A stretch of DNA of 44,363 bases, from positions 1-44,363 of the forward strand of contig MEQB01000055.1 in assembly GCA_001770015.1 (NCBI GenBank). The letters are read 5' to 3'. Below are positions 36,723 through 44,363 of this stretch, in pieces. The stretch's first letter is position 1. Each line of letters opens with the position of its first letter. This stretch comes from Bdellovibrionales bacterium RIFOXYC1_FULL_37_79. GTDB taxonomy: Bacteria > Bdellovibrionota > Bacteriovoracia > Bacteriovoracales > Bacteriovoracaceae. The notes under the pieces are model-generated. The model was not told the origin of the DNA, searched no databases, and saw nothing but the letters and a program-made list of their open reading frames with translations. The position numbers were made by a program, and so were the translations under genes.

Positions 36723-36917
36723 TTACTTCTCACTTTTTCTATTTAAAATGGTATAAAGCCTGGCAATGTCCCGCTTATTTTCTTTAATCTTATGAGGTTT
36801 CTCTATCCCCGAAGTAACCTTTTGCATTCGTATTGTAAAAACCTCATTTTTAAGAGACTCAATTTTTCCAATCAGTGCCTTCTCATCCCAATTAATTATT
36901 TCATTCATTTTCAACAT
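36723..36917 (-). CDS. rpmC: 50S ribosomal protein uL29
   Basis: 64 residues forming the two-helix hairpin of uL29: LIGKIESLKNEVFTIRMQKV and then IKENKRDIARLYTIL. It lies at the tunnel exit near the docking site of nascent-chain factors. GAGG stands five bases before the ATG. It is diverged in sequence but unambiguous by length, fold and position between rplP and rpsQ. Confidence 0.93.
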   Translation of the reverse strand: MLKMNEIINWDEKALIGKIESLKNEVFTIRMQKVTSGIEKPHKIKENKRDIARLYTILNRKSEK

Positions 36918-36934
36918 AAAAACCTCAATTACCC

Positions 36935-37348
36935 TTAAAAAATCTCTTTAGCTATAACTTTTGTTTTTATCGGCAATTTATACCCAGCCAATTTCAAAGC
37001 AGCTTTACTGACATCTTCGGAAACTCCCGTTATTTCAAAAAGTACTCGACCAGGTTTTACAACCGCAACCCAACTCTCATGACCGCCTTTTCCCTTTCCC
37101 ATTCTTACTTCAGCAGGCTTTTTGGTAATAGACTTATCTGGAAAAATTTTAATCCAGACTTTTCCGCCTCTCTTGGCATGTCTAGTAATGGCAATCCTCG
37201 CCGCTTCAATTTGTCTTTCCGTCACAAATCCGCAAGTAACCGCCTGAAGCCCAAACTCGCCAAGATAAACCTTATTACCTCTATAAGCACGTCCTTGCAT
37301 TCTACCTTTCTGATGTTTTCGCCATTTCAATTTTTTTGGTGCCAACAT
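36935..37348 (-). CDS. rplP: 50S ribosomal protein uL16
   Basis: 137 residues opening [19 protein letters not shown], with a [19 protein letters not shown] segment and the [20 protein letters not shown] loop. uL16 sits near the peptidyl-transferase and A-site tRNA and assembles late. The loop that contacts tRNA is intact. It lies between rpsC and rpmC. Confidence 0.98.
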   Translation of the reverse strand: MLAPKKLKWRKHQKGRMQGRAYRGNKVYLGEFGLQAVTCGFVTERQIEAARIAITRHAKRGGKVWIKIFPDKSITKKPAEVRMGKGKGGHESWVAVVKPGRVLFEITGVSEDVSKAALKLAGYKLPIKTKVIAKEIF

Positions 37349-37363
37349 TTTTAACCTCTATCT

Positions 37364-37990
37364 TTATTTAAAAATCTCACCTTTATAAACCCAAACTTTC
37401 ACACCAATAACTCCATATGTAGTGTGAGCTTCGGCTGTATTATAATCAATATCCGCTCTAAGCGTATGAAGCGGAACCTTTCTTTCTGAATAACCTTCGG
37501 TACGAGCCATTTCCGCTCCACCTAGTCTTCCAGATGTTCTAACTCTGATACCTTTCACACCTGCTCTAAAAGCTGACTGCATCACTTTCTTCATAGCTCT
37601 TCTAAAAGCAACCCGCTTTTCCAACTGAGCAGCAATATTTTCAGCAATCAGTTTTGCATCAGCATCTGGCTTTTTTACTTCAGCTATATTAAATATCAAC
37701 TGTCCCTTTGTAAGCTTGCCCAGATCTTTTCTTATTTTTTCAATTTCGGCACCTTTTTTCCCAATTGCAACACCTGGCTTAGCGGTATAAACGGTTACCT
37801 TAATCTGATCCGAAGTTCTAGAAATTTCAGTATTTGATATTGCAGCGTTCTTCATCTGCTTATCAATATATCTTCGAATTGCAAGATCTTCTTGAAGAAT
37901 TTCACCATACTTATCTTTGGCATACCAATTGGAATGCCATCCTCTGATGTATCCTAACCTAAAACCATAAGGGTGTACTTTTTGTCCCAT
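37364..37990 (-). CDS. rpsC: 30S ribosomal protein uS3
   Basis: 208 residues. [20 protein letters not shown] opens the protein; a type II KH domain is at about 40-105 ([20 protein letters not shown]), and a C-terminal domain includes [20 protein letters not shown]. uS3 lines the mRNA entry channel with uS4 and uS5 and has RNA-helicase activity on the ribosome. Standard length and position. Confidence 0.98.
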   Translation of the reverse strand: MGQKVHPYGFRLGYIRGWHSNWYAKDKYGEILQEDLAIRRYIDKQMKNAAISNTEISRTSDQIKVTVYTAKPGVAIGKKGAEIEKIRKDLGKLTKGQLIFNIAEVKKPDADAKLIAENIAAQLEKRVAFRRAMKKVMQSAFRAGVKGIRVRTSGRLGGAEMARTEGYSERKVPLHTLRADIDYNTAEAHTTYGVIGVKVWVYKGEIFK

Positions 37991-38000
37991 TCTTGCCTTC

Positions 38001-38336
38001 CTATTCTTCTTTTAATTCTAAAGTAATATTACTAGTTCTTTTTCTAATCCGATATGCGCGGCCTTGAGCTCTTGGTTGAATTCTTTTGAGCGTTGGACCA
38101 TCATTGGCAAATAAAGTATTTACTACCAAGTTATCCATATCGTATTTTCCAGATTCAGCTGCTATGGCTAACCCACTGTTAATCAACTTTGCAAGCGTAA
38201 CAGCTATTTCTTTTTTTCCAGAAAATCTAAGAATCCTTAAAGCTTCCGAGGCTTTTTTGTTTCTTATCAAATCGCAAACCAGCCTCACCTTCATCGGTGA
38301 TATTCCTGCTCTTTTGTGTTTTACTAATATGGCCAT
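38001..38336 (-). CDS. rplV: 50S ribosomal protein uL22
   Basis: 111 residues from ATG 38334-38336, giving [20 protein letters not shown] with AGG six bases upstream. A GTG four codons earlier is possible but less typical. The tunnel-lining beta-hairpin region ends in [20 protein letters not shown]. uL22 narrows the peptide tunnel with uL4 and is a site of macrolide resistance mutations in other bacteria. Confidence 0.96.
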   Translation of the reverse strand: MAILVKHKRAGISPMKVRLVCDLIRNKKASEALRILRFSGKKEIAVTLAKLINSGLAIAAESGKYDMDNLVVNTLFANDGPTLKRIQPRAQGRAYRIRKRTSNITLELKEE

Positions 38337-38367
38337 TTCGACCCTCACCTTATCTTAAAGTTAATAT

Positions 38368-38649
38368 TTATTTTTTTACCTTCTTATCAGCACCGTGACC
38401 ATGAAAGGTTCTCGTCATAGAAAATTCACCTAACTTGTGGCCAATCATATTATCAGTAACGTAAACGGGTATAAACTTTTTGCCATTATGTACTGCAAAG
38501 GTTAACCCGATAAATTCAGGGATAACCGTCGAACGTCTTGACCAAGTTTTTATTACCTTATTACCCTTTTGTGCATCTTTTTGAAGATCCAACGCTTTCT
38601 TTAAAAGATGATCATCTACAAAAGGTCCTTTTTTTAATGACCGAGTCAT
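38368..38649 (-). CDS. rpsS: 30S ribosomal protein uS19
   Basis: 93 residues opening [20 protein letters not shown], with [20 protein letters not shown] and a [20 protein letters not shown] end. uS19 forms a complex with uS13 on the 30S head near the A site. It lies between rplB and rplV as usual. Confidence 0.98.
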   Translation of the reverse strand: MTRSLKKGPFVDDHLLKKALDLQKDAQKGNKVIKTWSRRSTVIPEFIGLTFAVHNGKKFIPVYVTDNMIGHKLGEFSMTRTFHGHGADKKVKK

Positions 38650-38668
38650 ATTTACTCCCTCTCATTTA

Positions 38669-39502
38669 TTACTTGTTACTCTTCCTACGTTTAACAATAA
38701 ATCTATTCGTACGTTTATTATTTCTTGTCTTATATCCTCTGGTTGGCTTACCCCATGGTGTACATGGATGACGACCACCAGATGTTCGACCTTCACCCCC
38801 ACCAAGTGGATGGTCAACGGGATTCATTGCAACACCTCTAACACTTGGTCTCCATCCCATATGCCTCTTGATTCCAGCCTTACCGATAACTTTTTGCTCA
38901 TGTTCTAAATTACCAACTTGACCAATAGTCGCTCTACAATTACTTTTAATTTTTCGTAGCTCTCCTGAGGGCATTCTTACTAAAACATAATCTTTTTCTT
39001 TTGCCATCAATTGAGCAAAAGTGCCTGCAGACCTAGCGATCTGACCACCGCCTCCAGGTGTTAACTCAATATTGTGAACAAGTGTACCTTCAGGAATATC
39101 TTTTAAAAGTTTACTATTACCCACTTTAATATCAGCTGAATCTGAAGAAATGATTGTATCACCAATATTAAGCCCTGACGGTGCCATGATGTAACACTTA
39201 TGTCCGTCAGCGTACGATACGAGAGCAATATTACAGGTTCTGTTTGGATCGTAAAAAAGTCCCTGAACTTTTGCGGGGATATCAATTTTATTTCTTTTAA
39301 AATCAATTATACGATATCTCTTTTTTACGCCAGCGCCACGATGTCTAATGGTAATTCTTCCGCTACTATTTCTACCAGCGTTGGACTTTTTAGATACAAG
39401 AGCACTTCTTAAGTTTTCTCTATTCTTTGATAAATCACTGTTTACCACAACTGCCATCTGTCTTCTGCTAGGGGTAGTTGCTTTAAATTTTTTAATCGCC
39501 AT
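38669..39502 (-). CDS. rplB: 50S ribosomal protein uL2
   Basis: 277 residues, full length. It opens [19 protein letters not shown]. Conserved parts are the OB and SH3-like domains and the C-terminal [20 protein letters not shown] followed by [15 protein letters not shown], whose His lies close to the peptidyl-transferase centre. uL2 is a primary 23S-binding protein needed for subunit association. Confidence 0.98.
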   Translation of the reverse strand: MAIKKFKATTPSRRQMAVVVNSDLSKNRENLRSALVSKKSNAGRNSSGRITIRHRGAGVKKRYRIIDFKRNKIDIPAKVQGLFYDPNRTCNIALVSYADGHKCYIMAPSGLNIGDTIISSDSADIKVGNSKLLKDIPEGTLVHNIELTPGGGGQIARSAGTFAQLMAKEKDYVLVRMPSGELRKIKSNCRATIGQVGNLEHEQKVIGKAGIKRHMGWRPSVRGVAMNPVDHPLGGGEGRTSGGRHPCTPWGKPTRGYKTRNNKRTNRFIVKRRKSNK

Positions 39503-39529
39503 ATTTTCCTCTACTAATTAATAACCTAA

Positions 39530-39817
39530 TTAAACACCTTTGAAGAATTCAATTTTTTGTCCTTCTGCCAACTTAATAAAAGCCTTTTTGGTTTTCGGTG
39601 TTTTTTTCATTGCTTTACCGGCTCTTTTTAATTTACCAGGTAGAACAGATGTTTTCACATCAACAACTCTGACGTTATAATATTTCTCTACAGCCGCCTT
39701 AACATGATTCTTGTTTGCTTTGGTATTCACTACAAAACCATATCTGTTATTTTTTTCAGCAATAATTGTGGCTTTTTCCGTAATTAGTGGTTTCAATATT
39801 ATGTTTTCTATATTCAT
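39530..39817 (-). CDS. rplW: 50S ribosomal protein uL23
   Basis: 95 residues: LKPLITEKATIIAEKNNRYG, then ANKNHVKAAVEKYYNVRVVDVKT-type residues (VKAAVEKYYNVRVVDV) and a basic loop. uL23 lies at the tunnel exit and is the docking point for trigger factor and the signal-recognition particle. The start lies two bases after the end of rplD. Confidence 0.97.
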   Translation of the reverse strand: MNIENIILKPLITEKATIIAEKNNRYGFVVNTKANKNHVKAAVEKYYNVRVVDVKTSVLPGKLKRAGKAMKKTPKTKKAFIKLAEGQKIEFFKGV

Positions 39818-39819
39818 TG

Positions 39820-40437
39820 CTATACCAGCCTTTGCAAAAGATTTTCCAATGCTTCTTTTTCTATAACTAAATTTTCAAATTTTACTGCTTCGTAAACACT
39901 AAAACCATCCACGGCTTGTCCCTTGGCCCACTGTAAATTTTTAACTGCTCTAAGAGCTGGTGAGTTTTTGTCAGCGGTAACCACTAAAGCGGGTAACAAT
40001 CCTTTTCCGTTTAATAGCTCATGCATACTCTTAGTTTTACCATCTGATTCAAGCTTTTCAATAACTGTTAATTTTCCTGCTTGAAATTTATCTGCAATAA
40101 CAGAATGAATTCCCGAAATAGTCATTTTTTTATTTACTTTTTGCGAGAAATCTCTTGGAGTAGGACCGAAAGCAACACCTCCACCAACTAACAATGGTGA
40201 TCGAATTGAACCCTGTCTAGCACGTCCAGTCCCTTTTTGCTTATAGGGTTTTTTTCCTCCACCTCTAACATTGGCCCTATTTTTGGTACAAGCATTACCC
40301 TGTCTTCTGTTAGCTAATGTAGCTTTAACAATCTGATGCACCACTGGAACATTAACCTTTTCAGGTACTAGTTCTACTTCAGTTTTAATTTTTCCAGTAG
40401 CTTCAAACCGACTATTGAGTACTGATATTTCTGTCAT
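39820..40437 (-). CDS. rplD: 50S ribosomal protein uL4
   Basis: 205 residues with the long tunnel loop RGGGKKPYKQKGTGRARQGS and LLVGGGVAFGPTPRDFSQKV. uL4 forms the tunnel constriction with uL22. In E. coli it also represses the S10 operon by binding its mRNA leader; here the leader before rpsJ is too short for the E. coli structure. It lies between rplC and rplW. Confidence 0.97.
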   Translation of the reverse strand: MTEISVLNSRFEATGKIKTEVELVPEKVNVPVVHQIVKATLANRRQGNACTKNRANVRGGGKKPYKQKGTGRARQGSIRSPLLVGGGVAFGPTPRDFSQKVNKKMTISGIHSVIADKFQAGKLTVIEKLESDGKTKSMHELLNGKGLLPALVVTADKNSPALRAVKNLQWAKGQAVDGFSVYEAVKFENLVIEKEALENLLQRLV

Positions 40438-40450
40438 GATAACCTACCCT

Positions 40451-41164
40451 TTACTTCTTAACCGACTTTGAAATTTTAACAAAACTATTTTTTCCGCCAG
40501 GGATAGAGCCTCTTATGAGCATATATCCTTTTTCCTTATTGACCTCTACAACTTTTAAGTTCTGCATTGTTTTTTTCTCGCAACCTAAGTGTCCTGGCAA
40601 TTTTTTATTTTTATAAACCCTTGCCGGGGTCGCTCTATTTCCAATTGATCCAGGTGCCCTATGAAAAGTCGATCCATGTGTTGCAGGACCGCCAGCAAAA
40701 TGAAACTTCTTAACTACACCTTGGAATCCTTTTCCTTTAGAATTTGATGTCGCATCAACATACAAATCAGGTTTAAAAGTCTCCAAACTAATTTCACACC
40801 CAATGTTTTTATCATCCACATTCACGGTTTTAATTTCTGCAAATTTATAAAAACTATTTGGGATGTTCGCTTTTTTTAGATGGCCTTTTTTGGGAGCAGA
40901 AATCAGTTTTTCTTTTTTCTCGTAGTAAGCAATTTGATAAGCTTCATATCCATCTTTTGCTACAGTTTTTACCTGAGATACAATGTTTGGGATTAATTTA
41001 ATAACAGTGACAGGTATGTGATTGCCATTTTCATCAAAAATTCTAGTCATACCTGCTTTCATGCCATAAAAAACTGGTAAATCTAAACTCTTCGTTTGTT
41101 CATGACTTGGGATCGACACAGTATCTTCTGCTTTAGTAGATACTTTAATATTTTTTTCTACCAT
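40451..41164 (-). CDS. rplC: 50S ribosomal protein uL3 with an N-terminal extension
   Basis: 237 residues from ATG 41162-41164, selected by a strong GGAGG five bases upstream. The longer frame would begin in the hairpin region. The first 30 residues (MVEKNIKVSTKAEDTVSIP and onward) precede the usual start YGMKAGMTRIFDENGNHIPV; most uL3 proteins begin there. The conserved loop GKGFQGVVKKFHFAGGPATH reaches towards the peptidyl-transferase centre. uL3 is an early assembly protein for 23S rRNA. Confidence 0.96.
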   Translation of the reverse strand: MVEKNIKVSTKAEDTVSIPSHEQTKSLDLPVFYGMKAGMTRIFDENGNHIPVTVIKLIPNIVSQVKTVAKDGYEAYQIAYYEKKEKLISAPKKGHLKKANIPNSFYKFAEIKTVNVDDKNIGCEISLETFKPDLYVDATSNSKGKGFQGVVKKFHFAGGPATHGSTFHRAPGSIGNRATPARVYKNKKLPGHLGCEKKTMQNLKVVEVNKEKGYMLIRGSIPGGKNSFVKISKSVKK

Positions 41165-41177
41165 CTTCTCCTCCACA

Positions 41178-41201
41178 GCATCACCCTGACAGCAGGGATG
41201 C
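41178..41201 (-). promoter_or_regulatory. RNA hairpin between rpsJ and rplC
   Basis: On the minus-strand transcript, outer arms GCAT and ATGC and inner arms CCCTG and CAGGG enclose a CTGT loop, with a 2-base bulge on the 3' side. It lies 13 bases before the rplC start codon and just before its GGAGG ribosome site, so folding could affect rplC initiation. No U-tract follows, so it is not a terminator. Confidence 0.45.
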
Positions 41202-41253
41202 ATGCATGGTTAATTTATTTTATCCATGTTAGCCAATATTAGTTGGGTTTTAA

Positions 41254-41562
41254 CTAATACTTTATCTCAACATCAACACCTGAAGACAGGTCTAATTTCA
41301 TTAGGCTGTCAACGGTTTGCTGAGTTGGATCAATAATATCAATGAGTCTTTTATGAGTTCTCATCTCAAACTGTTCTCTCGATTTTTTGTCAATGTGTGG
41401 TGATCTGAGAACAGTATATTTGTTAATCTCTGTCGGTAATGGAATCGGACCAGCAACTCTTGCGCCGGTTTCTTTTGCGGTTTGAACAATTTCATTCACG
41501 GAATTATCTAATAATCTATAGTCGTACGCACGCAATTTAATTCTCAACCTAGAAGCTTTCAT
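41254..41562 (-). CDS. rpsJ: 30S ribosomal protein uS10 (NusE)
   Basis: 102 residues from ATG 41560-41562, giving [20 protein letters not shown], with AGGA nine bases upstream. The extended loop [20 protein letters not shown] and the end SGVDVEIKY are conserved. uS10 belongs to the 30S head and, as NusE, joins NusB in antitermination. It is the first gene of the S10 cluster, about 30 bases from the predicted transcription start, so its mRNA leader is very short. Confidence 0.97.
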   Translation of the reverse strand: MKASRLRIKLRAYDYRLLDNSVNEIVQTAKETGARVAGPIPLPTEINKYTVLRSPHIDKKSREQFEMRTHKRLIDIIDPTQQTVDSLMKLDLSSGVDVEIKY

Positions 41563-41597
41563 TCTACATATTCCTTTTTCCACCAATTTGAACTTGA

Positions 41598-41626
41598 TTA
41601 ATATGACCTTTTGGGCCCAATGTCAA
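41598..41626 (-). promoter_or_regulatory. Strong sigma-70-type promoter of the S10-spc-alpha superoperon
   Basis: On the minus strand, a perfect TTGACA (41621-41626) and TATTAA (41598-41603) are separated by exactly 17 bases. The spacer contains the 10-base palindrome TTGGGCCCAA (41611-41620) next to the -35, the only GC-rich block in an AT-rich gap. It may be an operator or simply tune the promoter. Confidence 0.75.
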
Positions 41627-41648
41627 CACTCCCCCACATTTTTTTTAC

Positions 41649-41691
41649 AAAAAAAATATTATTTTTATGATTAAATCGTAAAAATAATATT
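41649..41691 (-). terminator. AT-only terminator hairpin after fusA
   Basis: Complementary 13-base arms at 41655-41667 and 41679-41691 are made only of A and T. They are followed on the minus strand by a run of U (41649-41654). The hairpin starts 11 bases after the fusA stop and lies upstream of the rpsJ promoter. It separates the str and S10 transcripts, but the weak stem could be leaky. Confidence 0.6.
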
Positions 41692-41701
41692 AATTTATGT
41701 A

Positions 41702-43774
41702 TTAATCTATAAAAATTCCTCTTTTTTCAAGAATATTTTTAGTCATTTGTTTTCCCATGTCCTCATATCTTAAAAAACTAAGAGTAAAACTTGCTCGGCC
41801 TTGGGTTTTAGAGCGAAGGTCTGTGCTATAACCAAACATTTCTGTCAACGGAACTTCTCCGTTAATAACTTCCTTCCCCCCTTTATGCCCCATGGAAATG
41901 ATTCTACCTCTTTTCATATTTACATCACTAACCACGTCTCCCGTATAATCAAGGGGCGTAATTACTTCCAGCTTCATAAAAGGTTCCATAAGAGTTGGTT
42001 TTGCTTTTATACATGCTTCCCTAAAAGCGTAAGCAGCAGCAATTTTAAATCCCAACTCCGTCGAGTTAGCTTCATTGTATTCTGCTTTTTTTAAAGTTAC
42101 CTTTACATCTATGATGGGGTATCCTGCCAATACTCCTCCTGCCGCCGCATCTTTCAAACTTTTTTCAACTGCATTTAATAATTCTTCCGGTAAATCTCTT
42201 TTTTTAACTTCTGACTCAAAAGTAATACCAGTTTGTGATTCAAACTTTTCTACTAATACCGTACACTGACCGTGTTGCTCTTTCCCATTAATTTCTTTAT
42301 TAAAAACATATGAAGCTGTGGCTGATTCTAGAATAGTTTCTCTGTAGGAAGCTTGCGGCTTTCCAACGTTAATGCCTACATTAAATTCTCTACCAAGTCG
42401 ATCAACAATGATTTCTAAATGTAATTCTCCCATACCAAAGATTAAAAGTTGTCCAGTCTCTTTATTGTTTTTAAAATCAAAAGAAGGATCTTCTAATTTT
42501 AGTTGTTCTAAAACATTTATTAATTTTTTTTCATCAGCACTTGTTTTTGGCTCTATGGCCACTGAAATAACAGTCTCTGGGAATTCCATTAAATCATAAA
42601 GAATCGGCCTATGCTCTAAACAAAGTGTTTCCCCTGTAATGGTTTCTTTTGGTCCTGCCAGTGCTACTATTTGTCCGGCAGTGGCAACTTGCAACTCTTG
42701 TCTCTTATTTGAATGCATTTGAAGTATCTTGCCAATACGTTCTCTCTTTTTTTTATGCGGATTATAAATATTTTGTCCAACTTTTATTTCACCGGAATAA
42801 ATTCTAATATAAGTAATACTTCCCACAAAAGGGTCACTGGCTACTTTAAATGCCAAAGCACTAAAGACTTCCTTGGAATCGGGTTTGCGTGTTTCCACCT
42901 TTTCAAAACTTTTTGTATTATGACCTATTATATCCCCCCTATCTAAGGGTGAAGGTAAATAATCTACGATGGCATCAAGTAAAGGCTGAATTCCTTTATT
43001 TTTAAAAGCTGAACCACATAAAACCGGAATAAACTGATTGCTATTTACTGCTTTTCTTATCACTCTTTTTATCTCATCAATAGCTACCTCTTCCCCTTCC
43101 AAATATTTCTCAGCAAATTTATCATCGTAATCTGCCAATGATTCGATTAAATCTTCTCTTAGGGCCTGACAAATTTCCAACACGCTGTCTGGAACTTCCA
43201 TTAATTTATAAGTAGAACCCAGATCATCTTCATTCCAATAAAGAGCTTTCATTTGAACAAGATCAACTATTCCCTTAAACTTTTCCTCTGCGCCTATGGG
43301 ATATTGAATAGCATAAGCAACTTTTCCTAATTTTTCCCTAATATCTTTTACGCAAAATTCAAAATCTGCACCGACTCTGTCCATTTTATTGATAAAGGCA
43401 ATTCTTGGAACTTTATATTTATCAGCTTGGTACCATACCGTTTCTGACTGGGGTTCAACCCCCGAAACAGCGTCAAAAACACCTACTGCACCATCCAAGA
43501 TTCTCAACGATCTCTCGACTTCAATCGTAAAATCCACATGCCCAGGAGTATCTATAATGTTAATTATATTTTTTTTCCATTCACAAGTTGTCGCCGCTGA
43601 AGTAATGGTTATTCCTCGCTCTTGCTCTTGAATCATCCAATCCATAATAGTATTACCATCATGAACCTCACCCATCTTATGCGTTTTTCCTGTATAATAG
43701 AGAATTCTTTCTGTTGTAGTTGTTTTACCAGCATCTATATGGGCCATAATCCCAATATTGCGAATGTGCTCCAT
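41702..43774 (-). CDS. fusA: Elongation factor G
   Basis: 690 residues. P-loop AHIDAGKT at 11-18, switch I RGITI at 53-57, DTPGH at 75-79 and NKMD at 129-132 form the GTPase domain. Domains II-V follow, including [15 protein letters not shown] and a C-terminal [20 protein letters not shown]. It drives tRNA-mRNA translocation with GTP. GGGAG stands six bases before the ATG. It follows rpsG after 119 bases. No tuf gene follows, unlike the common rpsL-rpsG-fusA-tuf order; EF-Tu must be encoded elsewhere. Confidence 0.98.
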   Translation of the reverse strand: MEHIRNIGIMAHIDAGKTTTTERILYYTGKTHKMGEVHDGNTIMDWMIQEQERGITITSAATTCEWKKNIINIIDTPGHVDFTIEVERSLRILDGAVGVFDAVSGVEPQSETVWYQADKYKVPRIAFINKMDRVGADFEFCVKDIREKLGKVAYAIQYPIGAEEKFKGIVDLVQMKALYWNEDDLGSTYKLMEVPDSVLEICQALREDLIESLADYDDKFAEKYLEGEEVAIDEIKRVIRKAVNSNQFIPVLCGSAFKNKGIQPLLDAIVDYLPSPLDRGDIIGHNTKSFEKVETRKPDSKEVFSALAFKVASDPFVGSITYIRIYSGEIKVGQNIYNPHKKKRERIGKILQMHSNKRQELQVATAGQIVALAGPKETITGETLCLEHRPILYDLMEFPETVISVAIEPKTSADEKKLINVLEQLKLEDPSFDFKNNKETGQLLIFGMGELHLEIIVDRLGREFNVGINVGKPQASYRETILESATASYVFNKEINGKEQHGQCTVLVEKFESQTGITFESEVKKRDLPEELLNAVEKSLKDAAAGGVLAGYPIIDVKVTLKKAEYNEANSTELGFKIAAAYAFREACIKAKPTLMEPFMKLEVITPLDYTGDVVSDVNMKRGRIISMGHKGGKEVINGEVPLTEMFGYSTDLRSKTQGRASFTLSFLRYEDMGKQMTKNILEKRGIFID

Positions 43775-43893
43775 TAATGGCTCCCAGAATTAATCAAAAA
43801 AGATTCAACACATTAAATATAAAAAATTAATTATAATATTAACGGTCGTACCTATAAAGGCAAGAGAATAAGAAAAACTTATGTAGGATTATA

Positions 43894-44363
<470 letters not shown>

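Overview
The window is AT-rich bacterial chromosome read almost entirely from the minus strand. Only an 852-codon M16 peptidase gene and a 34-codon basic-protein gene read from the plus strand. Lipobox lipoproteins, an outer-membrane beta-barrel, NagZ, a LpoA-like lipoprotein and MreB indicate a Gram-negative rod. The low GC, together with FHA, Tad-type, PilZ and sigma-54 signalling genes next to a classical ribosomal block, resembles Bdellovibrionota (Bacteriovorax-like); this placement is inference from gene content. No insertion sequences, CRISPR arrays, rRNA genes or tRNA genes were seen.

Left part (1-6912), transcribed right to left: a tightly packed operon of a TadC-like type II secretion F protein, a DUF192 protein, an FHA-sensor-PAS membrane protein, two FHA-transmembrane-TPR proteins, a PP2C-type phosphatase and the start of a response regulator. 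Neighbouring genes overlap by 1-20 bases or sit 2 bases apart, apart from the response regulator. It looks like phosphothreonine signalling attached to a Tad-like envelope machine, but neither a Ser/Thr kinase nor a TadA/TadB gene is visible here.

7043-13364 is cell-envelope territory: nagZ with its own promoter and a tiny leader ORF, an unknown lipoprotein, a PilZ-like protein, mreB without mreC/mreD beside it, a small basic-protein gene on the plus strand, and a LpoA-like lipoprotein. 13497-18501 is protein quality control and radical SAM: grpE-dnaK-dnaJ with a hairpin between dnaK and dnaJ, preceded by hemW. 18589-21147 is the fused M16 peptidase, which converges with overlapping stop codons on the next locus.

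21144-26912 is a six-gene signalling locus behind a strong sigma-70-type promoter: small Cys-rich exported protein, DUF3373-like barrel, membrane histidine kinase, response regulator, sigma-54 activator and an unknown protein. Its function cannot be read from sequence alone.

26988-44363 holds the end of str (rpsG truncated by one base, fusA) and a complete S10-spc-alpha superoperon: rpsJ rplCDWB rpsS rplV rpsC rplP rpmC rpsQ rplNXE rpsN rpsH rplFR rpsE rpmD rplO secY adk infA rpmJ rpsM rpsK rpsD rpoA rplQ. tuf is absent between fusA and rpsJ. A strong promoter lies immediately before rpsJ, behind an AT-only terminator hairpin that follows fusA.
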